Positions 33,243 to 42,549 of a stretch of DNA of 64,000 nt are shown here, piece after piece. Position numbers and translations under genes: made by a program. Every line of letters starts with the position of its first letter. The first letter of the stretch is position 1. Under the pieces are notes generated by a model. The model was not told the origin of the DNA, did no database searches, and was given only the letters and a program-made list of their open reading frames with translations. The stretch comes from Clostridia bacterium (GTDB lineage: Bacteria; Bacillota; Clostridia; Oscillospirales; Acutalibacteraceae), in the NCBI GenBank assembly GCA_017450005.1, contig JAFSYM010000003.1, positions 1 through 64,000 of the forward strand. Direction: 5' to 3'.

Positions 33243-35896
33243 AACCGATTTCAGTTACCTTTCAGTGTTTCGGGCCTTATCTCGAGCGGCAGGAAATTGA
33301 TTTTACCGAGCTGGAAAAGAGCGGCCTGTTTCTGATCACAGGCGAGACCGGCAGCGGCAAGACGACGATTCTTGACGCGATCTGTTACGCGCTTTACGGC
33401 GAGGCGAGCAACCGCAGCCGCGGCGAGTTGGAGGCGATGCGCTGCAAAACAGCCGACAACGCGCAGCCGACGTATGTGGAGTTCATCTTTGAGACGAACG
33501 GCAGACGCTACAAGTTCGTGCGGTCACTGCACATGGCGCGTAAAAAGTGGAATGACGAGCACAACTGCATGGAGTACCGGGACGGCGTGTACGTGCCGAT
33601 TTTTGAAAACCCGAAGAAAACACGCGTCAACGAAATGGCCAGACAACTGATCGGCCTGTCCGCCGAGCAGTTCCGGCAGGTGATCGTGCTCCCGCAGGGC
33701 AAATTTGAAACGCTGCTGACGTCCGACTCCGGCAGCAAAGAGGAAATCCTGACCAGCATCTTTCATGCGGATCGCTGGGACGTAATCGAGGGATACATCA
33801 AAGAAAAGGTCGACGCGCTGCGGAAAAAGGCCGACGAGCAGGCCGTGCAGATCCGCCAGACGCTGCAGAGCTTCGGGTGCGAACGCCTCGATGCGTTGGA
33901 CGGGAAATGCGCCGAAACGCGCACACAGGCGGAGACTTTGAAAGAGCAGCTCGTTACACTTGAAAAAGAGAAAGAAAAGCGGCAGGCCGAGGCGACGCAG
34001 GCGCTGCTGGATCAAAAGGCGTTCGACGCGCTCGACGGCACACGCGCAGAGCTGGACGCGCTCGAAAAACAGCGCGGCGCCATGCAGCGTGCGCAGGAAA
34101 AACTGCGGCAGGCGCGGCAGGCGGAGACGATCCGCGAAGCGTACGCCGCGCTGCAAACCGCGGAAAAGACGCTGCGTCAGGCAGAGACGGCCAAACGGGA
34201 CGCTGCCGACGCGCTCGAAAAAGCGCAGCGGGAGCAGGCGGCCGCGCTCGAACAGCAGCGCATACAGGAAGAAAAACGGGAAACGTATCAGGAAAAAGGC
34301 GAGACGCTGCGGCGCTGCATCGACGCCGAGGCCGTGTATGCCGAATGCGCGCGGACAGCCGAGGCGCTGCGCAAAGCGCAGACAGAGGCGCAGACGGCGC
34401 AGCAGACGGTAAAGCAGCGCGCTGAAAAGCAGCAGACGCTGCTTGCGCGCATGCAGATGTGCGCGCGGCGGTTCGATGCGGCGGAGGCCGCCTATAAGCA
34501 GATCCGGCAGCGGTATCTTTGCTCGCTCAGCGGTATTCTGGCGCAGACCGCGCTGCACGACGGCGCGCCGTGTCCTGTCTGCGGCAGCACGGCTCACCCC
34601 GCACCGGCAGCGCCGCCGCCCGACGGCGTGAGCCAGCAGGATTTCGACGACGCGGAAGCCGCACGCGGCGAGGCAAAGGAAGCGTTTGACGCATCGCGTG
34701 AATCGTTTGAGCGCGCACGTGCCGATACGCAGGCTGCGCAGCAGGCAGAGACCGAGGCGCTTTTGCAGCTTGAAAAGGCGGCGGCGCAGGATGAAAGCGC
34801 GCGCAGCCGGATGATTCAGGGGATCGACACGGCCGGGCAGCTGCGGCAGCGGATAGAAACGCTGCAAGAGGAAATCAGACAGTTTGAGCAGGCGCAGGAA
34901 AAGCTCCTGAAAGACATACAGTCCGCCGCTTCAGCGATTGCGGCCGCCGAGGCGCTGCTTGAACAGGCGCGGCAGTCTCTGCATTCGGCTCAAGAGGCTG
35001 CGGACGAGGCTGCGGCGCAGTGGCGTGCTTCTTGCGCGGACACAGGCTTTGCCGATACGGCGGCCTATCTTGCCGCAGAGATGGAGCCGCAGGCGATGCA
35101 GGCTGCGGCGGACGCACAGGCGGAGTATCTGGCAAAATGCCGGCAGAAGCAGGAACTGCTGCAAACACAGCAGCAGGCTGTGCAGGGCAAGACACGGCGC
35201 GATACGGCCGAGTTACAGCGGCTTGCAAAAGAGGCGGAGACCGCATACGGCGAAGCCGCAAAGGCGTTTGCCGTGCTTGAGAATATGCTGGACAATATGC
35301 AGAAGGCGCTGCAGAAGCTGCGCGAGCAAACGGCTGCATATGATGCGCTGCGGCTGCAGCTCGAAGAGGACGCGGCGTTCCACAAGCGCATTGCCGGCTC
35401 AAACGGGATGAGCCTGAAACGGTATGTGCTGGGCGTGATGCTCACCGGCGTGACCGAGCAGGCGAACCGGATGCTGCGCGACGTGTACGGCGGCCGCTAC
35501 TGCCTGTACCGCACGGACGAGTCGACCGAGGGCAAACGCCGCAGCGGACTGGAGCTGGAGGTGCTCGACAGTCACGGCAACGTGCGCCGCAGCGTCAAGA
35601 CGCTGTCCGGCGGCGAGAAATTCCTTGTCGCGCTCAGCCTTGCAATCGGCCTGTCCACCGTCGTGCAGTCGCAGAGCGGCGGCGTGCGGCTGGACGCGAT
35701 GTTCATCGACGAGGGCTTCGGCACGCTCGACAAGAACACCATGCAGGATGCGCTGGATATATTGCAGCGTGTGCAGCAGCAGAACGGGATCGTGGGCATC
35801 ATTTCCCACGTACAGGCGCTCGCGGAGAGCATCCCTGCGCAGATTGAGATACAAAAAACGTCAAACGGCAGCCGGTGCGTGCTGCATGGAGTGTGA
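33239..35896 (+). CDS. sbcC: Nuclease SbcCD subunit C (Rad50-like ATPase)
   Basis: The protein has 885 residues. The N-terminal ATPase half has GETGSGKTTILDAICYALYG; two long coiled coils rich in A, Q, E and R (about 180-430 and 465-700) are joined by the zinc hook CPVCG at about 445-449. The C-terminal ATPase half has LSGGEKFLVALSLAIGLS and the Walker B MFIDEGFGTLD. This is the full SbcC layout, somewhat shorter than many homologues because the coils are short. It overlaps sbcD by four bases. Confidence 0.95.
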   Translation: MKPISVTFQCFGPYLERQEIDFTELEKSGLFLITGETGSGKTTILDAICYALYGEASNRSRGELEAMRCKTADNAQPTYVEFIFETNGRRYKFVRSLHMARKKWNDEHNCMEYRDGVYVPIFENPKKTRVNEMARQLIGLSAEQFRQVIVLPQGKFETLLTSDSGSKEEILTSIFHADRWDVIEGYIKEKVDALRKKADEQAVQIRQTLQSFGCERLDALDGKCAETRTQAETLKEQLVTLEKEKEKRQAEATQALLDQKAFDALDGTRAELDALEKQRGAMQRAQEKLRQARQAETIREAYAALQTAEKTLRQAETAKRDAADALEKAQREQAAALEQQRIQEEKRETYQEKGETLRRCIDAEAVYAECARTAEALRKAQTEAQTAQQTVKQRAEKQQTLLARMQMCARRFDAAEAAYKQIRQRYLCSLSGILAQTALHDGAPCPVCGSTAHPAPAAPPPDGVSQQDFDDAEAARGEAKEAFDASRESFERARADTQAAQQAETEALLQLEKAAAQDESARSRMIQGIDTAGQLRQRIETLQEEIRQFEQAQEKLLKDIQSAASAIAAAEALLEQARQSLHSAQEAADEAAAQWRASCADTGFADTAAYLAAEMEPQAMQAAADAQAEYLAKCRQKQELLQTQQQAVQGKTRRDTAELQRLAKEAETAYGEAAKAFAVLENMLDNMQKALQKLREQTAAYDALRLQLEEDAAFHKRIAGSNGMSLKRYVLGVMLTGVTEQANRMLRDVYGGRYCLYRTDESTEGKRRSGLELEVLDSHGNVRRSVKTLSGGEKFLVALSLAIGLSTVVQSQSGGVRLDAMFIDEGFGTLDKNTMQDALDILQRVQQQNGIVGIISHVQALAESIPAQIEIQKTSNGSRCVLHGV

Positions 35897-35898
35897 AG

Positions 35899-38289
35899 AT
35901 GGAACATAAAACGATGTATTTGCTGACATATGATCACGGCGGGTTCGTACTGTGGGGCGACCGTGTGCAGGCGAGACTGGATCTGGTGGAAACCTGGCTG
36001 CAAAAGTATCCGGATTTTCGGCTGGGTCTTGACTATGAGGCGTTTACTTTTGACGAAATGGAGCAGACCGATCCGCAGTTCGTGTCGCAGATCCGTCGTA
36101 TGCTCGCGCAGTATCCGGGACGGTTCGGACTGGGTTCCACAACCTACGGACAACCGCTGTCGTTGTTCATCTCCGATGAATCGAATGTGCGGCAGCTCAC
36201 GTACGCTGTCAGAGCCAATCTGCGCCACTTCGGGCAGACGCCGAACGTGTATGCCATTTCGGAATTTGCGCTGCATAACCAGCATCCGCAGCTTTTGCGG
36301 CAGTGCGGCTATGACATGACGCTGTTTCGCACGCATGTGATGAACTACGGCTATCAGAAATCCTTTGACAGCGCCTACGGGGTCTGGCGGGGCAAGGACG
36401 GCACGAGCATTCCGGCAATTCCGACGTATACCGGCGCTGGCGAGGGCTACACCAATACGACGCTCGACAACTGGTTTCTGACGCGTTGGCCGGGCGAGTC
36501 GCAGTATTCGCCGGATGATTTTGAGCGCATATTCTCAAAATATGAGCCGCTGCTCGCGTCGCGTTACGACGACATCAGCAACGGCAAAGAGGAACTGATC
36601 GCGTATGCGCAGCAGGTGAAGAGTTGGCATTTTGTGCTGCTTGAAGATCTGCCCGCGATATACGGCGATCCGGTGGAAACGCTGCCGACGAATGACAACG
36701 ATTTTCACGGCCGTATGCCCTGGGGCTACTGCGGCAATGAAATATTCAACGGTGTGCGCGCATCGGAGAACGCTGCCGCTGTTGCCGAGCGCGTCAATGC
36801 ACTCAGCGTGCTGCTCGGCGGCGCGTCGCAGCAGCCGACGCTCGAGCGCGCATGGCAGAACACGCTCGAAGCGCAGCATCACGACGTGACCATCTGCGGC
36901 CTGCTTGATGAGGCGCACCGTTTTATCGGCGACGCGCTGCGTTTTGCCGACGCGGCGCAGACAAACACGCTGGACGAGCTTGCTGCACGCTTTGCAAGCC
37001 CCGACGTGCAACGGTTGCTGGTCTGCAATCCGCACGACTTTCCGGTGTCCGGCTGGGTCGCAACGCAGGGGCAGACTGCCGCCGGACTTCCGACGGAAAC
37101 GGACGAAGGGGGCACGCGCGTCTTTGTGACGTTGCCACCGCTGAGCGTACAGACGTTCCCGACGGGTAAACCGGCTGCGCCGGGAACGGGCTTTGCCTAC
37201 GCCGACGGTGTTCTGCAAACGCCGTTCTACCGCATCACGCTGCATACGCGCGGAATCGGCCGCATAGAGACGGCGGACGGCGTGTGTATCGCAGACAACG
37301 GTGACGGCGCGCTGTTTTGCGGTTTTATCGAGGACGGCGACTACGATTCGATTGGCACATGGGACGTTCGGATCGGCGCGCATTCCGTTACGGCAGTGCA
37401 GACAGGTACAATCGGCGTGCTGCCTTTCCGGTTCACCATGCGGCTCGACCGCTTTTCCAAACGCATAGACTGTACCTCTTCGTTCGATCTGCACGGCGAG
37501 CGCGTCGGGCGCATCGGCGTCACGAAGGGCATTCATACCGACTATGTTGTCAACGGCTCTGTGCACGAGAATAAGCTGCGTTTTGTGCTGAACACCTGTC
37601 TGGATACCGGCCGGCGCATGGTGCGTGACCTTCCGTTTGCCTTTGCCGACTGGGACGATCAGGTGCCGCAGCCGGAGGATTTCTGGTACGAGGGCAAGCA
37701 GGTGCTGGTCGATCACCGCGTGCCGCATGACGAGTGTTTCTGCACACCCTGCTATCTGCAGGGGATTTACTGGCTCGCGCTGCGCGACGCGTCCCGCGGG
37801 ATTGCCGTGTTCAACCGCGGCTGTATGGGCAGCGCGATCGAGGGCAACCGCATTAACGTTCCGCTGATCTATGCCAACGAGTATATGTGCGGTACGAAAA
37901 TGCTGAACGGGACATTTGAAAACGAATTTGCGCTGTATCCCTGCACGTCGGATGAGAGCGATTTCGATTTGCACAAGGCCGCGCTCGGGTACGCCTATAC
38001 GTTGCCCTCGCGTGCGGTGCCGCGCGGGAACGGTACGTGCACGTCTTTCGCATTCAACCGTGCGCAAAACAGCGGCACGGTACTGCTGACGGCGCTCTAT
38101 CCGGAGGATGGCGGCATCTATGCACGCTTCTGCAATTTCTCGGACAAGGACGCATCGTACACGCTCGACCCGACTGTCGGTCGTCTGACCGCGCAGACCG
38201 ATCTGCTCGGCCGCGAGACGTGTCTGCTGCAGGAGAGCACGCTGACGCTGCATCCGTGGGAAGTCCGGACGGTGCGCGTCGTCTGCTGA
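35899..38289 (+). CDS. GH38-like (alpha-mannosidase-related) glycosidase
   Basis: The protein has 796 residues and no signal peptide. The ATG at 35899 follows the sbcC stop by two bases, and translation may be coupled. N-terminal LLTYDHGGFVLW, the central WQNTLEAQHHDVTICGLLDE and the long C-terminal beta-sandwich with CNPHDFPVSGWV and HRVPHDECFCTPCYLQGIYW fit the GH38 retaining mannosidase architecture. The metal and nucleophile motifs are not standard: HxDxGW is replaced by YDHGGF, and the region that holds the nucleophile Asp reads ISEFALHNQHPQLL with Glu. It may cleave a different sugar or use a changed mechanism. Confidence 0.65.
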   Translation: MEHKTMYLLTYDHGGFVLWGDRVQARLDLVETWLQKYPDFRLGLDYEAFTFDEMEQTDPQFVSQIRRMLAQYPGRFGLGSTTYGQPLSLFISDESNVRQLTYAVRANLRHFGQTPNVYAISEFALHNQHPQLLRQCGYDMTLFRTHVMNYGYQKSFDSAYGVWRGKDGTSIPAIPTYTGAGEGYTNTTLDNWFLTRWPGESQYSPDDFERIFSKYEPLLASRYDDISNGKEELIAYAQQVKSWHFVLLEDLPAIYGDPVETLPTNDNDFHGRMPWGYCGNEIFNGVRASENAAAVAERVNALSVLLGGASQQPTLERAWQNTLEAQHHDVTICGLLDEAHRFIGDALRFADAAQTNTLDELAARFASPDVQRLLVCNPHDFPVSGWVATQGQTAAGLPTETDEGGTRVFVTLPPLSVQTFPTGKPAAPGTGFAYADGVLQTPFYRITLHTRGIGRIETADGVCIADNGDGALFCGFIEDGDYDSIGTWDVRIGAHSVTAVQTGTIGVLPFRFTMRLDRFSKRIDCTSSFDLHGERVGRIGVTKGIHTDYVVNGSVHENKLRFVLNTCLDTGRRMVRDLPFAFADWDDQVPQPEDFWYEGKQVLVDHRVPHDECFCTPCYLQGIYWLALRDASRGIAVFNRGCMGSAIEGNRINVPLIYANEYMCGTKMLNGTFENEFALYPCTSDESDFDLHKAALGYAYTLPSRAVPRGNGTCTSFAFNRAQNSGTVLLTALYPEDGGIYARFCNFSDKDASYTLDPTVGRLTAQTDLLGRETCLLQESTLTLHPWEVRTVRVVC

Positions 38290-38297
38290 TTCTCCGA

Positions 38298-38317
38298 AAG
38301 TGACAGATTTGTCACTT
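38298..38317. promoter_or_regulatory. Perfect 8-base inverted repeat between the GH38-like gene and the next lipoprotein
   Basis: AAGTGACA and TGTCACTT flank GATT. There is no T-run, so it is more like an operator than a terminator. A TATACT box at 38348-38353 lies downstream, but no good -35 was found. Confidence 0.45.
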
Positions 38318-38377
38318 GATCGTCACGCACATGTCATTCCGTTCGTCTATACTGGTCATTGAAAGGGGGCGAACCTT

Positions 38378-39286
38378 ATGAAATACAAGGTTGCATTCAT
38401 TCTTTTGACCGTCGGAATACTTGTGCTGTCCGCATGCGGGAATCAGACGCCGGAACCTGTATACGCGCCGGAGACGTCGTCAGCTGTCATTGAAACGGCG
38501 ACGATTCCGAAGAGTACGCCGGCGATTGAACCGGCACCGACGACGGAGGAAGCGACGACCGAACAAACGACGACTGCCGCGCCGACCGAGACTCAAACCG
38601 TGACACAGCCGCCGACGACTGAGGCGGCAGAAACGACGACCGCCGCGCCGCAGACCAAGGCGGAGATTCTCAAGCTCTACAACAACGCAGTCTCGCAGGC
38701 TTTCGGACGCCGTGCATCCTTTACCAAAAAGCGCACGACAAATACCTTGAACTACAAGGACAGCCCGCTGCTCAAGCCCTTCAAATCGTATGTGGTCAGT
38801 TTTATGGGGCTTGACAAGGAGGAGACGATCCATGTGACTGCCGGTACCGAACATTATGAGCGGTATCTGCAGCAGGCAAAGCTGACGGAAGCTGACGTAT
38901 CGTCCGCCGAATATAAGCCGGACGCAAACGGCGGCGGCACGATCACGCTGCATGTTAAGTCCGGCAGCAGCAGCATCGACGGCGGCAGCGACAGCGTGTA
39001 CGCCGCGCCGATCGATCGCAGCGGTATTGCTGTCGGATCGGGCGACCGCGGCGAATGGGATCACAAGACGGCGCAGAATGCGTATGACGCGATCAAGGAC
39101 ACTTATGCCGGCGTCAAGGTCGAGGAGGACTACTCGAACGCCGTGATCCGTGCGCAGGTCGGCGCCGACGGCGCGTTGACAGGACTGGACGTGGACTTTG
39201 ATCTGCACTTCATCATCAGTAAGATTCTGGGTTCAACCGGGAATGCGCAGGCGCATACCACCGTTCATTTCACGAGTTTCCGTTGA
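38378..39286 (+). CDS. Lipoprotein of unknown function
   Basis: The protein has 302 residues. The signal peptide ends in LVLSACGNQ (lipobox), followed by a T/E/P-rich linker (about 25-90) suited to crossing the wall. The outer domain (90-302) contains KTKAEILKLYNNAVSQAF, YVVSFMGLDKEETIHVT and a run of S/G/D (SGSSSIDGGSDS); the segment VRADLRV-like strands end in HTTVHFTSFR. The AEILKLYN pattern is common to many clostridial lipoproteins of unknown role. It has a good AAAGGGGG site and a hairpin after it. Confidence 0.75.
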   Translation: MKYKVAFILLTVGILVLSACGNQTPEPVYAPETSSAVIETATIPKSTPAIEPAPTTEEATTEQTTTAAPTETQTVTQPPTTEAAETTTAAPQTKAEILKLYNNAVSQAFGRRASFTKKRTTNTLNYKDSPLLKPFKSYVVSFMGLDKEETIHVTAGTEHYERYLQQAKLTEADVSSAEYKPDANGGGTITLHVKSGSSSIDGGSDSVYAAPIDRSGIAVGSGDRGEWDHKTAQNAYDAIKDTYAGVKVEEDYSNAVIRAQVGADGALTGLDVDFDLHFIISKILGSTGNAQAHTTVHFTSFR

Positions 39287-39307
39287 CATACTGCACATAA
39301 ACACAGA

Positions 39308-39342
39308 GATCCCCCGCCGTAATACGTAAACGGCGGGGGATC
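39308..39342. terminator. Hairpin between convergent genes, probably a bidirectional terminator
   Basis: A perfect 13-base-pair GC-rich stem (39308-39320 with 39330-39342) with a 9-base loop lies between the lipoprotein stop and the HD-domain gene stop. Neither side has a strong T-run. Confidence 0.65.
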
Positions 39343-39365
39343 CTTCTGTACAATAGTGCATTCAG

Positions 39366-39794
39366 CTACTTCTGCGACAGGATTTCTGCGGCGGCTTTGT
39401 TTTTTTCGACATGCGCCAGATCCTTCGGCGTGATTTCGTCCAGACGTGTCAGGTCACTGTTGTGTGCGAGATCGGCCAGCTTTACCTTGCGGGCAATGCG
39501 GTTGTTGCGGATGGCGCGCACATAGTCCGCGTAGGGTACGTCGTCCCGGTGCGTCAGCAGTTCGAGCGCATGAATGACAGCCGGTGGAAAATCCCGCGCG
39601 AGATCCTCAAGCGTGACCGAAGAATCTTCGGGCACATCGTGCAGCAGAGCCGTGCATATTTCCGATTCTGTCTGCATTTGTTCGGCAACATGCAGCGGAT
39701 GCAGTACATAGGGCAATCCGGCCTTGTCCACCTGATTTTTATGTGCGTCGAAGCAGATGCGCAACGCTTTTTTGGTCAGCGGCGTGTACAGCAT
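39366..39794 (-). CDS. HD-domain hydrolase (RelA/SpoT hydrolase-domain-like)
   Basis: The protein has 142 residues. It contains AGLPYVLHPLHVAEQM, the ALLHDVPEDSSVTLEDL box with the HD pair, and VKLADLAHNSDLTRL, which are the metal-binding and substrate motifs of the ppGpp hydrolase domain of SpoT. No synthetase or TGS domain is attached, as in small alarmone hydrolases (MESH1-like). The predicted role is hydrolysis of a nucleotide alarmone or related phosphate. It is the last gene of a six-gene reverse-strand operon, nine bases behind GH3, with a GAGGTGAT site overlapping the gap. Confidence 0.8.
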   Translation of the reverse strand: MLYTPLTKKALRICFDAHKNQVDKAGLPYVLHPLHVAEQMQTESEICTALLHDVPEDSSVTLEDLARDFPPAVIHALELLTHRDDVPYADYVRAIRNNRIARKVKLADLAHNSDLTRLDEITPKDLAHVEKNKAAAEILSQK

Positions 39795-39803
39795 AGCATC
39801 ACC

Positions 39804-41690
39804 TCACGCGAAAGACACGCATTTCGTTTCGCCCGGCTGCAGCAGGCATTTTTGAAAACCGCGCAGGTTCTTATGCGGAATGTATTCAAATTGCAGCACC
39901 GTGTAGTTGACGGGAAGCGTGCCTTTGTTCGTCAGACAGACGGTATTGCCGTCCTGCCAGACTTCCTCGACTTCGCCGTAAGTCAGGCCGAAGCCGAAGG
40001 GGTACAGCGGATCGCCCCTGAAGAACTTGTAGGTGCGGTTTTCCATCGAATAGTCCTCGTACGGCGGCAGATCGTCCGCGCTGCGGTAGAACGTGACGGG
40101 CAGACGGCCGGACGGCGCAGTTCTGCCGAACAAGATGTTGCCCAGCGCAAGTCCGCCCATCGCGCCGGGGTAGAAGCACTGCACCACGGCGTTTGCCGTT
40201 TCCTGCTGGCGGCAGAGCGAGATGCAGCTTCCGCTAACGTTGACGAATACAATCGGCGTACCCGTTTCGAGCACAGCCTCGTACAGCGCCTTCTGTACGT
40301 CGGGCAGCTCCAGATCGGTGCGGTCGCCGTTGTCAAACGATGCGCTTGCCGCGTCGCCGGCGTCGCCTTCCTCGCCTTCGAGTCTGGGCGAGATGCCCAT
40401 CGCCATCACCACCACGTCCGCACGGCGTGCGCGCAGTACCGCCTCGCGCAGCAGCGCCGGTTCGGACTGGCCGTCCGTTCGCACCAGACCGCAGCCCTCG
40501 GCGTAAAGGACATCGCCCTGCGATACCTCGCGGATACCGCGCAGCAGCGTGTAGTAGTCGGACGGCGTGCCGTTGTAATTGCCGGTCAGCACGTCCCGGC
40601 TGTCGGCGTTCGGGCCGATCACGGCCACACGCATGCCCTGCCGCAGGGGCAGAACGCCGTCATTCTTGAGCAATACAATGCTCTCTTCCGCCATGCGCAG
40701 ATTGAGCGCGCGGTGCTTGTCGCACTCGATTACTTCGGGGCCGATTGCGTCGTAGGGGCAGTCGTCGTCGAACATGCCCAGACGCATGCGCGCCTCGAAC
40801 AGCCGCTCGACGCTGTGCGTGACGGTCTCTTCGCTGACCAGACCGAGATCAACCGCTTCCCGCAGCCATTCGTATGCGCTGCCGCAGTTGAGATCGCACC
40901 CGCGGTTGACGGCCAGTGCCGCGCTTTCGGCAGGCGTTTCGGTCAAATGATGGTGTTCGTGAATGTCGCAGATCGCGCCGCAGTCGGACACAACGTAGCC
41001 GTCGAACGCAAATTCGCCGCGCAGTATGTCTTCGAGCAGTTTCTTGCTCGCGCAGCACGGCTCGCCGTAAGCGCGGTTGTACGCGCCCATGACGGCGGCG
41101 GGATGCGCGTTGTCGATGCAATATTTGAAAGCCGCCAGATAGGTTTCGTACAGATCCTTTTCGGACGGTGCGGCGTCGAATGCATGCCGCAGTTTTTCCG
41201 GCCCGCTGTGCACGGCATAGTGCTTGATTGTGGCGTCGAGTTTGCGGTATTTGCCCTCGCCCTGCAGACCTTTGATGAACGCTGTGCCCATTTTGCCGGT
41301 CAGACACGGATCTTCACCATAAGTTTCCTGCCCGCGTCCCCAGCGCGGATCGCGGAAAATGTTGATGTTCGGCGACCAGTACGTCAAACCCTGATACCAC
41401 TGCGTGCCGCCGAACGTTTTGAACTCGTTATACTTTGCGCGCGCTTCATCGGAAATTGCCTGCGCAACCTCGTGCATGAGATCGGTGTCGAAGCTCGCCG
41501 CCATACCGATCGCCTGCGGGAATACCGTGGCACAGCCGGCACGCGCTACGCCGTGCAGACATTCGTTCCACCAGTTGTAGGCCGGGATGCCCAGTCGTTC
41601 GATGGCGGGGGAGCGGTACTGCATCTGGCTGCATTTTTCGTCGAGCGTCATGCGGGACACAAGCTCCCGCGCGCGCTGCTGAAACGTCAT
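39804..41690 (-). CDS. Glycoside hydrolase family 3 protein
   Basis: The protein has 628 residues and no signal peptide. GH3 motifs are in order: YNWWNECLHGVARAG, IFRDPRWGRGQETYGEDP, LDATIKHYAVHSGPE, and VVSDCGAICDIHEHHH with the nucleophile Asp. The C-terminal domain has LLKNDGVLPL and YPGAMGGLALGNILFG. The WNECLHG form is typical of beta-xylosidase/arabinosidase members. The last FnIII-like domain stops early at CVSFA, about 40 residues short of common relatives. The metallophosphoesterase gene precedes it by 13 bases. Confidence 0.93.
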   Translation of the reverse strand: MTFQQRARELVSRMTLDEKCSQMQYRSPAIERLGIPAYNWWNECLHGVARAGCATVFPQAIGMAASFDTDLMHEVAQAISDEARAKYNEFKTFGGTQWYQGLTYWSPNINIFRDPRWGRGQETYGEDPCLTGKMGTAFIKGLQGEGKYRKLDATIKHYAVHSGPEKLRHAFDAAPSEKDLYETYLAAFKYCIDNAHPAAVMGAYNRAYGEPCCASKKLLEDILRGEFAFDGYVVSDCGAICDIHEHHHLTETPAESAALAVNRGCDLNCGSAYEWLREAVDLGLVSEETVTHSVERLFEARMRLGMFDDDCPYDAIGPEVIECDKHRALNLRMAEESIVLLKNDGVLPLRQGMRVAVIGPNADSRDVLTGNYNGTPSDYYTLLRGIREVSQGDVLYAEGCGLVRTDGQSEPALLREAVLRARRADVVVMAMGISPRLEGEEGDAGDAASASFDNGDRTDLELPDVQKALYEAVLETGTPIVFVNVSGSCISLCRQQETANAVVQCFYPGAMGGLALGNILFGRTAPSGRLPVTFYRSADDLPPYEDYSMENRTYKFFRGDPLYPFGFGLTYGEVEEVWQDGNTVCLTNKGTLPVNYTVLQFEYIPHKNLRGFQKCLLQPGETKCVSFA

Positions 41691-41703
41691 AAGTTAGCCT
41701 CCT

Positions 41704-42537
41704 TTAAACAAGCGTCACCTCGCGTGCGCACCCTTCGTATGCGCCGCCGGTAACGAACTGGATCAGATTGTCAGTCAGATAGCTCTCGTAATCAAAATGC
41801 AGATGACCGGACAGGATCGCTTTGATGCACGGCTCGCTTCGGATATAGTCGATCATGCGCAGCGTCGCCTCGGTCGGACGCTGCTGCACGGCGCGAAATT
41901 CGCTGTACGGCAGCAGATGCGCCTCATCACAGCCGACGACGTAGGTGCAGTCCGTCGGATGCTCGGTGTTGTGGAAATCGTACAGCGACTGCTCGAACAG
42001 CGGATCGTGAAACGCGAGCACAATCGGCAGACCCTTTTCAACCTCGCGCTGCAGCCGCCAGAGCTGCCAGTCCTCGAACTGGTAGTAGCTGTTGTCGATG
42101 CCGACGATATTCACACCCTTGACGACGCGGGCGTTGAAAAACATCGGCACACCCAGACCGTATCCCATCTGCATGTAGCTGTTCATGCGGTAGGCGTTGT
42201 CTTCCCACGCCTCGCCGACATACTGCGAGTAGTCGTGGTTGCCGGCGATGAAAAAGAAGTCTTCGTCCGCGACGATCTCCCGCGCCTTGTCCACGTTGGC
42301 GTGCGAGACAAAATCCATCAGGTCGCCCGTGTGTACCAGCAGGTCGCAGTGCGCTTTTGCGTAGGCGATGTGTTCGAGCAGGTAATTCTCCTTGTACGGG
42401 TCACCGAGCCGGTGGGCGAGCTCATGCTTGCGCGCATCGTCGCGCGCATCCGCAAGCGCCAGATGCGTGTCGGTCACGTGCAGCAGCCGCACAGGTTCCG
42501 CAAGGCCAATCTGTACGGTGGATCGAATCAGCTTCAT
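41704..42537 (-). CDS. Calcineurin-like metallophosphoesterase
   Basis: The protein has 277 residues and no signal peptide. All five family motifs are visible: LLHVTDTHLALAD, LLVHTGDLMDFV, IAGNHDYSQY, LAFHDPLFEQ and LSGHLHFDYE. The protein therefore keeps a two-metal phosphoesterase site in the cytoplasm. The substrate is unknown. It is 12 bases from the Ntn hydrolase gene upstream and 13 from GH3 downstream. Confidence 0.88.
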   Translation of the reverse strand: MKLIRSTVQIGLAEPVRLLHVTDTHLALADARDDARKHELAHRLGDPYKENYLLEHIAYAKAHCDLLVHTGDLMDFVSHANVDKAREIVADEDFFFIAGNHDYSQYVGEAWEDNAYRMNSYMQMGYGLGVPMFFNARVVKGVNIVGIDNSYYQFEDWQLWRLQREVEKGLPIVLAFHDPLFEQSLYDFHNTEHPTDCTYVVGCDEAHLLPYSEFRAVQQRPTEATLRMIDYIRSEPCIKAILSGHLHFDYESYLTDNLIQFVTGGAYEGCAREVTLV

Positions 42538-42549
42538 AATGATGCTCCT

